From: Microbacterium sp. C5A9 | Lineage (GTDB): Bacteria; Actinomycetota; Actinomycetes; Actinomycetales; Microbacteriaceae | Reading direction: 5' to 3' | Length of the DNA stretch: 64,000 bases | Assembly (NCBI RefSeq): GCF_022627955.1 | Contig: NZ_JABXGD010000003.1 | Location: forward strand, 248,001-312,000 | Shown here: positions 25,788 to 34,372 of the stretch, piece by piece | Numbering within the stretch: position 1 is the stretch's first letter | How the letters are laid out: each line of letters begins with the position of its first letter | The notes under the pieces: model-generated | Seen by the model: only the letters and a program-made list of their open reading frames with translations | Database searches by the model: none | What the model was told of the DNA's origin: nothing | Translations under genes and position numbers: made by a program

Positions 25788-25803
25788 TGCACAGCAGTGT
25801 GCA
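25788..25803. promoter_or_regulatory. Operator palindrome TGCACA-GCAG-TGTGCA
   Basis: The dyad is perfect in its 6-bp arms and lies 20 bp upstream of the TetR start, next to a -10-like TATTAA on the minus strand. Autoregulation of the TetR/ABC-like/YhgE operon is the simplest reading. Confidence 0.7.
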
Positions 25804-25973
25804 AGATAGCGGGAGCGATTCCCCGCCTGCCGCGTCATATATCGGCACTTCGCGCGTCTTGAGGGTGGGAGGCGCTCGCCGATGACGTATCCCGGAAGGG
25901 GGAGCAGAGTGATCTCGACGTTCACGGGGGCCACCGGCCTCGCGCCACTGCACGCACCACGGGGTTCTCGGAC

Positions 25974-26603
25974 GTGATCCATCTGGGCAGGCAGGCCGCG
26001 CCCCAGGGATCGCTCGCCGACATCGTGTTCCAGCGGGTGGGCCGACAGATCGCCGACGGCGAGCTGTCTCCGGGCGATTCCGTCAACGACAACGCGATCG
26101 CGGCGGCGATGGGAGTCTCCCGCACGCCCGTGCGCGAAGCGCTGCAGCGCCTCGAGCGGATCGGCATGATCGTGCTCGCTCCGAGTCGCTACACCCGTGT
26201 GACCTCGCTCGCCGACGACGAGGTCGCCGGCTGGCGCGAGTTCATCGGCCAGCAGCTCTCCGTGCTCTCCCGAACCGCGTCGATCCGCCTCGCCGATGCG
26301 GCCAGAGAGGATGCCGCGCGCCGGGTGGACGAGATGGCGACCTGCGTGTCCGATCCCGATCGCTATGCCCGAGCCGCCGTGGACCTGTACGGCCATCTGG
26401 CTCTGCAGTCGCTCAACGATGTGCATCGCGCGCTGGTCGAGGAGACGTCGTTCGCGCTGATCCGCGCGCTCCGCGCATGGGTCGTCGAACCGCATGTCGC
26501 CCGCCGGGTGGAGGGTGCGCTCCAGCACCTCGGTGCGGCGCTCCGTGCCGGCGACGGGGACGTCGCGGAACGGAGCGCGCGCGCCGCCTACCTCATCGAG
26601 TGA
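25974..26603 (+). CDS. GntR-family transcriptional regulator
   Basis: This 209-residue regulator has an N-terminal winged helix with the GntR landmarks LADIVFQRVGRQIADGELSPGD and GVSRTPVREALQRLERIGMI (about residues 14-65). The C-terminal helical part is FCD-like but its metal-binding His/Asp pattern is incomplete. GTG 25974 is used; no ATG fits the family N-terminus. No co-oriented target gene follows, since argG converges on it, so the regulon is elsewhere or autoregulatory. Confidence 0.88.
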   Translation: MIHLGRQAAPQGSLADIVFQRVGRQIADGELSPGDSVNDNAIAAAMGVSRTPVREALQRLERIGMIVLAPSRYTRVTSLADDEVAGWREFIGQQLSVLSRTASIRLADAAREDAARRVDEMATCVSDPDRYARAAVDLYGHLALQSLNDVHRALVEETSFALIRALRAWVVEPHVARRVEGALQHLGAALRAGDGDVAERSARAAYLIE

Positions 26604-26663
26604 GCGGCTCTCATCGACGAGCTGCCGAGAGGGCGCCGCGAGTCGGCTGCGGCCGACCGCGTG

Positions 26664-28160
<1,497 letters not shown>

Positions 28161-28565
28161 TCACCGCGCGTCGGCGGCGTCGAGGGCTTCGGGCTCGGCG
28201 TCGAGTCGTTCGAGTTCGCGTCGCTGGTGCGCAGCGTATCCGCCACCCCAGTCGGTCAGGGCCTGGACGAGCGGCATCGATCCCCGACCCAGGTCGCTCA
28301 GTCGGTACTCGACCTTGGGCGGGACCTGTCGGTAGACCGTGCGGAGGAGCAGCCCGTCGTCTTCGAGCTCGCGCAGTTGCCGGGTGAGCACACGAGCGGT
28401 CGGCTCGTCGAGCAGCCGGCTGAGCTCGCCGAATCTCAGCACCTCATGCTCGCCGAGAAGGCTCAGGATGCTGGGCTTCCAGGCCCCGCCGAGCACGGCG
28501 ATCGAGACCTCGGCGTCGCAGGCGTCTCCCCACTCCCGGACGATGCGCTCCGTCTTCTCCCTCAT
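28161..28565 (-). CDS. HxlR-family regulator, probably redox or quinone sensing
   Basis: This 134-residue winged-helix protein has the HxlR core SIAVLGGAWKPSILSLLGEHEVLRFGELSRLL and RVLTRQLRELEDDGLL. It has a single Cys at residue 16, at the position used by YodB/QorR/HypR-type sensors for thiol-based sensing of quinones or disulfide stress. It is divergent from an MFS gene followed by a quinone reductase gene, the classical targets of that subgroup. The role is inference from context. Confidence 0.9.
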   Translation of the reverse strand: MREKTERIVREWGDACDAEVSIAVLGGAWKPSILSLLGEHEVLRFGELSRLLDEPTARVLTRQLRELEDDGLLLRTVYRQVPPKVEYRLSDLGRGSMPLVQALTDWGGGYAAHQRRELERLDAEPEALDAADAR

Positions 28566-28605
28566 GGGTCCGCCTTCCGCTGCACCATGGTATCCATTCG
28601 GTCAC

Positions 28606-28634
28606 TATGTACCCTGAATGACCGTACTTGTCAG
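28606..28634 (-). promoter_or_regulatory. Promoter of the HxlR gene overlapping the MFS start
   Basis: On the minus strand CTGACA (complement of 28629-28634) and TACATA (complement of 28606-28611) are exactly 17 bp apart. GTAC-containing half sites occur at about 28609, 28624 and 28640, so an HxlR dimer bound here would cover both divergent genes. Confidence 0.65.
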
Positions 28635-30027
28635 AAGTGTACCTTCGCTCGAGACTGAGGGGGTGACCTTCCCGACGCCTTCCGCTCGACCCCGCACGAC
28701 CCTCCATCCGTGGCTCGCCATGATCCCGCTGCTCCTCGGCATCCTGATCGGGGCTCTCGCGATCAGCAGCATGTCGACCGCGTTGCCGGCGATCCGCGGC
28801 GACCTCGTGCTCAGCGACAGCGGTGCCCTGTGGATCGTCGACATCTATGCCCTCTCTCTGGCGGCGACCCTGATCATCGCCGCCCGCATCGGCGACGCAT
28901 TCGGCCGCAAGCGGATCGTGCTGTTCGGCCTGGCCGGCTTCGCCGCGCTCAACCTCGTCGGCGGCTTCGCGCAGGACGGGATGCTGCTCATCGTCGTCCG
29001 CGCGCTCCTCGGCGTCTCGGAGGCCTTCGTCGTGGCCGGGGTCGTCGCCACGATCGGTGCGCACTATCACGCACGTCAGCGCGTGCTGGCGTATGGGCTC
29101 TGGACCGCGACCTTCGGCGCCGGCAGTGCTCTGGGCCCGGTGCTCGGCGGCCTCGTCACAGAGGGACCGGGCTGGCGCTGGCTGCTTCTCGGGAGTGTGC
29201 CGCTCGCGGTGATCGCCGGTCTGCTGGCGATCCGCCTCGTGCCGGATTCCCGCAGCTCTCGTGCTCCGTCCTGGGACATCCCCAGCATCGTGTCGTCGAT
29301 CGTCGCCCTCGGGGCTCTCGTCTTCGCGCTGCACGAGGTGCTCGCGGCGCCGCTCGCCGGGGGCATCGCCGGGGTCGTCGCGGTCGCGACCCTCGTGTTC
29401 TTCATCCGCCGGCAGCGCAGTCTCGCCGATCCCCTCATCGACATGAGACTCTTCCGCGTGCCGGGGTTCAGCCCCGCGATCGTGCGCATCGTGGCGAGCA
29501 GCGGTGTGTCGACGGCATCCGTGCTGCTGGTGAGTCTGCACCTGCAGGATGCCCGGGGCTTCAGCGCAGCCGAAGCCGGCATCGCGATCCTTCCGCAGGC
29601 GGTCGCGATCGCGCTCGGCGGGGTGCTCGCGCCCCTGTTCCTGCGGTGGCTGACGTCACCGACGCTCACGGTGGGGGCGCTCGTGGTGCAGGGGGCAGGG
29701 CTCGCCTGGCTCGCCGTGGGGGTCGACCTCGTCGCGCTCCCTCTCGTGCTCGTGGGAGTCGGGTTCGGGATCGCCGCCACACTCGCCGCCACGACCCTCT
29801 TCGACGTGACGACCGACGACGACGCGGGCCAGGTGGGCGCGATCCAGGAGGTCGGCTTCGCCCTCGGTGGCGGTCTCGGAATCGCCGTGCTCGGCACGAT
29901 CGCCTCGATCGTCGGGTCCCGCGGCTTCCTCGTCGCGCTCCTCGTCGCGACCGGCCTGGTCGTCGCCGCAGCGCTCCTGCCGCTCCGGAGGGCTGCGGCG
30001 AAGCCTCCCGTCCTCGAATCCCGCTGA
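28618..30027 (+). CDS. MFS multidrug exporter (DHA2, 14-TM type)
   Basis: The protein has up to 469 residues and about 14 membrane helices. Motif A-like RIGDAFGRKRIV lies between TM2 and TM3, and motif C-like GSALGPVLGGLV lies in TM5, typical of proton-driven drug exporters (EmrB/QacA group). It probably exports electrophiles or quinones under HxlR control. The start is uncertain: ATG 28618 lies inside the hxlR promoter without a Shine-Dalgarno, while GTG 28663 has GAGACTGAGG upstream and still keeps TM1. The last codons and stop are triplicated (30013-30063). Confidence 0.9.
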   Translation: MTVLVRSVPSLETEGVTFPTPSARPRTTLHPWLAMIPLLLGILIGALAISSMSTALPAIRGDLVLSDSGALWIVDIYALSLAATLIIAARIGDAFGRKRIVLFGLAGFAALNLVGGFAQDGMLLIVVRALLGVSEAFVVAGVVATIGAHYHARQRVLAYGLWTATFGAGSALGPVLGGLVTEGPGWRWLLLGSVPLAVIAGLLAIRLVPDSRSSRAPSWDIPSIVSSIVALGALVFALHEVLAAPLAGGIAGVVAVATLVFFIRRQRSLADPLIDMRLFRVPGFSPAIVRIVASSGVSTASVLLVSLHLQDARGFSAAEAGIAILPQAVAIALGGVLAPLFLRWLTSPTLTVGALVVQGAGLAWLAVGVDLVALPLVLVGVGFGIAATLAATTLFDVTTDDDAGQVGAIQEVGFALGGGLGIAVLGTIASIVGSRGFLVALLVATGLVVAAALLPLRRAAAKPPVLESR

Positions 30028-30063
30028 CGTCTCGAATCCCGCTGACGCCTCGAATCCCGCTGA
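30013..30063. repeat. Three tandem 18-bp copies of a stop-codon region
   Basis: CTCGAATCCCGCTGA (Leu-Glu-Ser-Arg-stop) occurs at 30013, 30031 and 30049 with an 18-bp period. Copies 1 and 2 differ only in the final base of the unit. The first copy ends the MFS gene and the third lies just before the Shine-Dalgarno of the next gene. Confidence 0.95.
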
Positions 30064-30076
30064 AGAAAGGCCGCCC

Positions 30077-30868
30077 ATGTCCCTCTCACGTCCGACCGTC
30101 CACTGGATACACGCCCACCCCCAGGAGAACTCGCTGAACGCGCGGCTGTTCCGTGACGGGGTCGAGGCGCTGTCGCGCGATCACGACATGGAGGTGACCG
30201 ACCTCTATCGGCAGCGGTTCGACCCGGTGCTCGCCGCCGCCGATCTGGGTGACCCCGACGGGAGGGAGGGCAGCGTGGTCGACCTCATGGGCGACGCGTA
30301 TGCCGCGGGGCGGCTGCCGGCGGATGTGACCGAGGAGCAGCGCAAGCTCCGGGCCGCCGACCTCGTCGTGCTCCAGTTCCCGCTGTGGTGGTACGGGACG
30401 CCCGCGATCCTGAAGGGGTGGCTCGACCGTGTGCTCACCAACGGGTTCGCGTACGGCCCCGTCGACCCCGAGACGGGTGTTCCGCTGCGGTACGGCGACG
30501 GCCCTCTCGCGGGTCGTCGCGCGCTCGTGATCGTCACGGCCGGCGAGGACGACCGCTCGATCGGAGACCGGGGCATCAGCGGCGACATCGACTCGCTGCT
30601 CTTCCCCCTCACCCACGGCACGCTCTGGTACACCGGGATCGAGCCGCTCGACCTGCATGTCGTCCACGATGCGGACGCGCTGGACGCGGCCGGGGTCGAG
30701 CGCGAGAGCGCGCGGCTCCTCGAACGGCTCTCCGGGATCGACGACGAATCGCCCAGCACTCCCTACCGTCGCCTTCGAGACGGCGACTACAGCGGCACCC
30801 GCGCACTGCGAGCGGACCTGCTGCCCGGGCGCACCGACCTCGGCATCCATCGTGTCGTGAGCGGCTGA
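30077..30868 (+). CDS. NAD(P)H dehydrogenase (quinone), flavodoxin-like fold
   Basis: This 263-residue cytoplasmic flavoprotein resembles NQO1/MdaB and KefF-type reductases. It contains the flavin phosphate loop HAHPQENSLNARLF (residues 11-24) and the family block QFPLWWYGTPAILKGWLDRV. Two-electron reduction of quinones prevents radical formation. It follows the MFS exporter by 49 bp with AAGAAAGG as ribosome site, so the two are probably co-transcribed under the HxlR regulator. The frame extends far upstream, but ATG 30077 matches the family N-terminus. Confidence 0.9.
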   Translation: MSLSRPTVHWIHAHPQENSLNARLFRDGVEALSRDHDMEVTDLYRQRFDPVLAAADLGDPDGREGSVVDLMGDAYAAGRLPADVTEEQRKLRAADLVVLQFPLWWYGTPAILKGWLDRVLTNGFAYGPVDPETGVPLRYGDGPLAGRRALVIVTAGEDDRSIGDRGISGDIDSLLFPLTHGTLWYTGIEPLDLHVVHDADALDAAGVERESARLLERLSGIDDESPSTPYRRLRDGDYSGTRALRADLLPGRTDLGIHRVVSG

Positions 30869-30895
30869 GGGCTGCGACCGCCGCCGGTCGCGTGA

Positions 30896-30929
30896 CAGAG
30901 TGTCCACAGAAGCAGAGTGTCCGCAGAAG
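30896..30929. repeat. 17-bp tandem duplication
   Basis: CAGAGTGTCC(A/G)CAGAAG is present at 30896-30912 and 30913-30929 with one difference. It lies between the quinone reductase stop and the next start; the second copy precedes GAAGGAGG, the next gene's ribosome site. Confidence 0.9.
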
Positions 30930-30939
30930 GAGGCCGCAC

Positions 30940-31644
30940 ATGTCACAGGCGATCCTCTGGGGTCTCGTCGCCGCGTCGCCCCTGTTCGTCGGCGCAGTGC
31001 TCGCGTTGCTGCGCACCTGGCCGCCGCGCTGGCTCGGCATCGTGCTGGGGTTCGGCGCCGGCGCGCTCATGGCCTCGATCGCGTTCGAGCTGTGGGAGGA
31101 GGGCCTGGCCCTCGCGGGGCCCATCCCCCTCGTCGGCGGCGTCGCCGTCGGAGCCCTGGCCTACTACCTCGCCGACCGGGTTCTCGACGCGCGCGCGGCG
31201 AAGTCGACGAGCCAGGGCGCCGGGGCGCCGCTCGCACTCGGCGCGCTGCTCGACGGCATCCCCGAGCAGCTCGTGCTCGGCATCGGGCTCGCGTCCGGCG
31301 AACCCGTCAGCATCGCCCTGGTCGTCGCGATCGTGGTGTCGAACCTCCCGGAGTCGATCGGCTCGGCGGCCGACCTCCTCAAGGGCGGCATGACGAAGTC
31401 GCGGGTGCTGCTGCTCTGGGCCGGCATCGCCGTGATCTGCGCGCTCGCGACGGTCGCCGGTTTCTCACTGGCGAGCGTGACCGGCGACGACTTCCGTGCG
31501 GCCGCGGGCGGATTCGCCGCCGGTGCGCTGCTCGTGATGCTCGTCGACTCGATGGTGCCGGATGCGCAGGAGAAGGCGAAGAACATCACGGGGCTCGCCA
31601 CCGTTCTGGGCTTCGCGCTCGCCGCGGGGCTCTCACTCGCCTGA
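30940..31644 (+). CDS. ZIP-family metal transporter-like protein
   Basis: The 234 residues form about 8 membrane helices. The metal-site helices are recognisable but altered: DGIPEQLVLG where canonical ZIPs have HNxPEG, and SNLPESIGSA in the next helix. The His to Asp or Ser changes make Zn2+ or Fe2+ uptake less certain. The short intracellular loop lacks a His cluster. ATG 30940 has AAGGAGG upstream. The last codons lie in a strong terminator arm. Confidence 0.85.
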   Translation: MSQAILWGLVAASPLFVGAVLALLRTWPPRWLGIVLGFGAGALMASIAFELWEEGLALAGPIPLVGGVAVGALAYYLADRVLDARAAKSTSQGAGAPLALGALLDGIPEQLVLGIGLASGEPVSIALVVAIVVSNLPESIGSAADLLKGGMTKSRVLLLWAGIAVICALATVAGFSLASVTGDDFRAAAGGFAAGALLVMLVDSMVPDAQEKAKNITGLATVLGFALAAGLSLA

Positions 31645-31676
31645 CGCTCCCGGCAACGCGGTGGGCGTCAGGCGAG
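31636..31676. terminator. Bidirectional terminator between converging genes
   Basis: CTCGCCTGACGC (31636-31647) and GCGTCAGGCGAG (31665-31676) form a 12-bp perfect stem with a 17-nt loop. The left arm contains the ZIP gene stop codon, and the right arm ends two bases before the stop of the leftward lipoprotein gene. Confidence 0.8.
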
Positions 31677-31678
31677 GC

Positions 31679-32383
31679 TCAGCTCGAGGGCAGCTCGGTG
31701 ACGTCGAACTGCACGAAGACGTCGCCCGGCATCGCGGCGACCACCGTCTGCACGGTGTCGGTCCCCGGAACCAGAAGCTCCTTCGGGATGTCGGATGTGA
31801 TGCGATACACGCCGGGGTAGACGAGGTACAGCAGGGGCGCCTGCTGCGCATCGGCCGCCATCGTCTCGTCCACGCCCCCGATGCGGAACGGCGCGGGCTC
31901 GAGGGAGACCTTGCTCTGCACCGCATCGATCGACATCGACAGCGTCAGCGACTGCTCGAGCTTCCACGTCGACGAGGACTCGTCCCATTTCACCTGCAGC
32001 GACGAGCTCGTCTCCTCTCCGTCGAGCTCATAGGTGAAGAGCACGCGCCGCACATCGTCGTCTCCGCCGACCGCCGCAGCGCGAGGCTCGACCGTCACGC
32101 TGTCGATCCGGCTCTCCGCCCCCTGCAGCACCGCGTCGGTGCGCAGCGTCTCGAAGTCGCCGACCTCCTCGGTCGTCGAGCCCTCGTGCTGCGCGGCCAC
32201 GGCAGCGGCGTCCAGTGCCGTCGCGGTCGAGGCGTCACCCTCGGCGATCGCCGACAGGTACTGCGTCACGACCTCGGTCGGCTCGGGCCGTCCCGAGCCG
32301 CCGACGCACCCCGTCAGCATGAGCGGCAGCAGCGCGAGCAGCCCGGATGCCGCCAGGACCGATGCCCTACTCGATCTGCGCAA
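31679..32383 (-). CDS. Lipoprotein of unknown function
   Basis: This 234-residue protein has a type II signal peptide with lipobox LTGC (Cys26), followed by GGSGRPEPTEVVTQYLSAIAEGD. That last segment resembles NTF2-like or DUF4878 domains, in which a small cone-shaped domain follows the anchor. The rest is beta-rich. The start is TTG 32383, supported by GGAGGAA 9 nt upstream within the preceding gene, with which it overlaps by 17 bp. It is the last gene of the 12-gene block and would sit on the outer face of the membrane. Confidence 0.8.
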   Translation of the reverse strand: MRRSSRASVLAASGLLALLPLMLTGCVGGSGRPEPTEVVTQYLSAIAEGDASTATALDAAAVAAQHEGSTTEEVGDFETLRTDAVLQGAESRIDSVTVEPRAAAVGGDDDVRRVLFTYELDGEETSSSLQVKWDESSSTWKLEQSLTLSMSIDAVQSKVSLEPAPFRIGGVDETMAADAQQAPLLYLVYPGVYRITSDIPKELLVPGTDTVQTVVAAMPGDVFVQFDVTELPSS

Positions 32384-33167
32384 AGGACGGCTTCCTCCAC
32401 TCGAGCATGTCGATCTGCAGTGCGTCGAGCTTGTTCGAGGTGCCCTGCGTCGAACTCACGAACAGCTGCACCGCGGCGATGCCCGACACGACCACTCCGA
32501 GCATCGCCGTCACGAGGGACAGGGCGGCGGCGATGATGCCGATCACCGGACCGACGCCGGTCTCGAACGTCAGCGCGCCCGCGATGAGGCTGAGGATCGC
32601 CGCGACGACGCCGAGGATCGCCGCGACCGCTCCGGTGACGAGCGCCAGCAGCTCGAGGTAGTAGGTCTCGATGTCGTCGGCGTGCGTGCGCAGCACGTCC
32701 TTGAGCGAGCTCATCGCCGGAGCGACCTTGGCGAGGTCGTCGATCTGGTTCTCGACCGCGACCTCGTAGCGCCTGGTCGGCTCGCCGTCGTCCCACGACA
32801 TCAGACCGTCGAGGGCGTCCTTGTTGATGTCCATCGCCGTTGCGGATCCGCCGATGTCACCGAGCTTCTCGGCGACGGCCCGCAGCTCGTCGGGACTGCC
32901 GAGGTACGCGGCCGCTTCGCGCAGGACCGCGATCCTCACGAGGCAGTCCTGCAGAGCGGCGAGGGCGGCCGAGGTGATCTGGTCGGCGAGCCAGTCGATC
33001 GCCGCATCGGGGATCAGCACGGCGACGGTGCCCAGGTAGTGGTTGGCGGCCGCCTCCACGGCTCGGCGGATGAGGCCCGGCGCGACGCGGATCGCGTCGC
33101 GCACACGGATCTCGGCCTCGTCGAGCTGGATGATGATCTGTTCGCGCAGGACGTCGACGTAGCTCAT
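32367..33167 (-). CDS. WXG100-cluster protein with long helices and a hydrophobic hairpin
   Basis: This 266-residue protein is almost all alpha-helical by composition. Residues 1-170 are amphipathic helices with no signal peptide. Residues about 172-240 contain two or three very hydrophobic Ala/Val/Ile/Leu/Gly stretches (LALVTGAVAAILGVVAAILS, GIIAAALSLVTAMLGVVVSG). The C-terminus is polar. The arrangement recalls large ESX or LXG-type proteins from WXG100 loci, which have a helical head and central hydrophobic segment, but no toxin domain is present. ATGA couples it to the preceding gene. Confidence 0.65.
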   Translation of the reverse strand: MSYVDVLREQIIIQLDEAEIRVRDAIRVAPGLIRRAVEAAANHYLGTVAVLIPDAAIDWLADQITSAALAALQDCLVRIAVLREAAAYLGSPDELRAVAEKLGDIGGSATAMDINKDALDGLMSWDDGEPTRRYEVAVENQIDDLAKVAPAMSSLKDVLRTHADDIETYYLELLALVTGAVAAILGVVAAILSLIAGALTFETGVGPVIGIIAAALSLVTAMLGVVVSGIAAVQLFVSSTQGTSNKLDALQIDMLEWRKPSFAQIE

Positions 33168-33487
33168 AGCGCTGCCATCTCCCGTTCGACGCGGGCGATC
33201 TCGTCGGCCGCGTAGCCTTCCATCTCCATGTACTCGATGGCGGAGTCGAGCAGGGCGCGGGCGATGCCCTCGAAGACCTCTTCGCCCTCGCTCAGGTAGG
33301 TGCGCACCGAGCTCAGCGCGGTGTTGAAGGCGCTGAACAGCTCATCGGAACCGGGGGCGACGGAGAACGCCTGACGGTCCAGTGCGAGGCCGTCGATGGT
33401 CTCGCCCCACTTCTGCACCTGCAGACTCCATGGCTGCCAGGAGCCGTTCGCGTCCTCGCGCAGTGCTTCCTCGTCGTAATCGGCCAT
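33164..33487 (-). CDS. Small helical protein, ESX-type companion
   Basis: This 107-residue acidic protein is mostly two long helices after a short N-terminal part with WQPWS. Near the end it reads EGYAADEIARVE, which fits the YxxxD/E pattern used as an ESX secretion signal. ATG 33487 (MADYDEEAL) is the sensible start; the open frame upstream is a shadow of the neighbouring gene. It lies between a YbaB-like gene and the 266-residue protein, 8 bp after the former and overlapping the latter by 4 bp. Confidence 0.65.
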   Translation of the reverse strand: MADYDEEALREDANGSWQPWSLQVQKWGETIDGLALDRQAFSVAPGSDELFSAFNTALSSVRTYLSEGEEVFEGIARALLDSAIEYMEMEGYAADEIARVEREMAAL

Positions 33488-33495
33488 GTCTCCCC

Positions 33496-34017
33496 CTACT
33501 CGAATCGGTGGAAGGCGTCCGACGCCTTCGCTGCGTGCTGGGCGATGCGGAGGATCTCCTCCGCGATCAGCTGGTCGGTGCAGGACTGCACCCACTGATC
33601 CTTCATCTCGACCCCGCGTACCGAGCCGAAGGACGCCGTCACCGAGAACTGTCCGAAGTCATCCGAGATCGTGGTCGCGGGGAGGTCCTCGCCCGAGGTG
33701 ATCGCATCGATGATCGCGGTCGACGCCTCGATCGGCAGAGCCGGGCCGGTCGCCTGAGCGAGCTGGAACGCCGTGCTGATGGCTGACGTGTAGATGGCGG
33801 CGGTGCGATCCTGCTCGGGGCCGGCGACCTCCAGGCCCACCGGGAATCCCGTGTCGCTGAGCGCCACCGTGACGTGCACCGGGTTCGGCGGGACGTATTG
33901 CGCCAGCTCGCGCTCCACGTCCTGCTGCGTCTGGCGCAACTGGTCCTGCAGGGCCGCGCTCTGCGCCTGCAGCAGCTGCATCCGCTCGAGGAGCGAGGGC
34001 TGTTCGGTGCCGCTCAT
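33496..34017 (-). CDS. YbaB/EbfC-fold-like protein of the WXG100 cluster
   Basis: This 173-residue protein begins with a coiled-coil helix (SLLERMQLLQAQSAALQDQ), followed by a beta sheet (HVTVALSDTGFPVGLEV) and a further long helix. This is the helix-sheet-helix order of the YbaB fold, followed by a second sheet/helix unit. YbaB-like proteins are frequent next to WXG100 genes in actinobacteria; their role there is unknown. The start ATG 34017 overlaps the WXG100 stop by 4 bp. Confidence 0.6.
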   Translation of the reverse strand: MSGTEQPSLLERMQLLQAQSAALQDQLRQTQQDVERELAQYVPPNPVHVTVALSDTGFPVGLEVAGPEQDRTAAIYTSAISTAFQLAQATGPALPIEASTAIIDAITSGEDLPATTISDDFGQFSVTASFGSVRGVEMKDQWVQSCTDQLIAEEILRIAQHAAKASDAFHRFE

Positions 34018-34304
34018 GCCCACCTCGCCTCGATCTTCGATCGTCCCCGTGCGTAGCGCTCGGCGCTGTTGTCGGCGGCGCCCGCGGCCAGCGACAGGAT
34101 GCGGTTCATCTCGGCGAGCCGGGCCGACCACTGGGCCTGCGCCGCGTCGTACGCATCGGAGGCTTCACCGCTCCACGCCGCTCGGAGTGTGGACACTTCT
34201 GCATCGAGCGCATCCAAGGCGTCAGCGATACCGCTTGTGGCGTCATGCACCGCGGCAGCTGCCCCCCGTATGCGCCCCGGGTCATAAGACTTCACGGGAC
34301 TCAT
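34014..34304 (-). CDS. WXG100-family protein
   Basis: This 96-residue helical-hairpin protein has its turn motif at W44-S45-G46 (RAAWSGEASDAY), typical of ESAT-6/CFP-10-like proteins secreted as dimers by type VII systems. The C-terminal helix carries YARGRSKIE, which does not give a clean YxxxD/E signal, so export may depend on a partner. No EccC ATPase or other ESX machinery is in the window. It starts 68 bp after the preceding gene, the only clear gap in the block. Confidence 0.85.
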   Translation of the reverse strand: MSPVKSYDPGRIRGAAAAVHDATSGIADALDALDAEVSTLRAAWSGEASDAYDAAQAQWSARLAEMNRILSLAAGAADNSAERYARGRSKIEARWA

Positions 34305-34372
34305 GCCGCCGAGTCTACCGAGGCTGCGGAATATCGCCAGGGGGATTCCCGTCCGCAGAAGGGGACGCTCCC

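Noticed and set aside
25769-25804. Upstream start for the TetR regulator
   Set aside because: The 12 extra codons overlap the operator palindrome and add no part of the TetR domain.
26585-26620. Possible 18-bp stop-codon duplication after the GntR gene (CTCATCGA repeated)
   Set aside because: Only 8 bases match contiguously; too weak compared with the clear duplications elsewhere.
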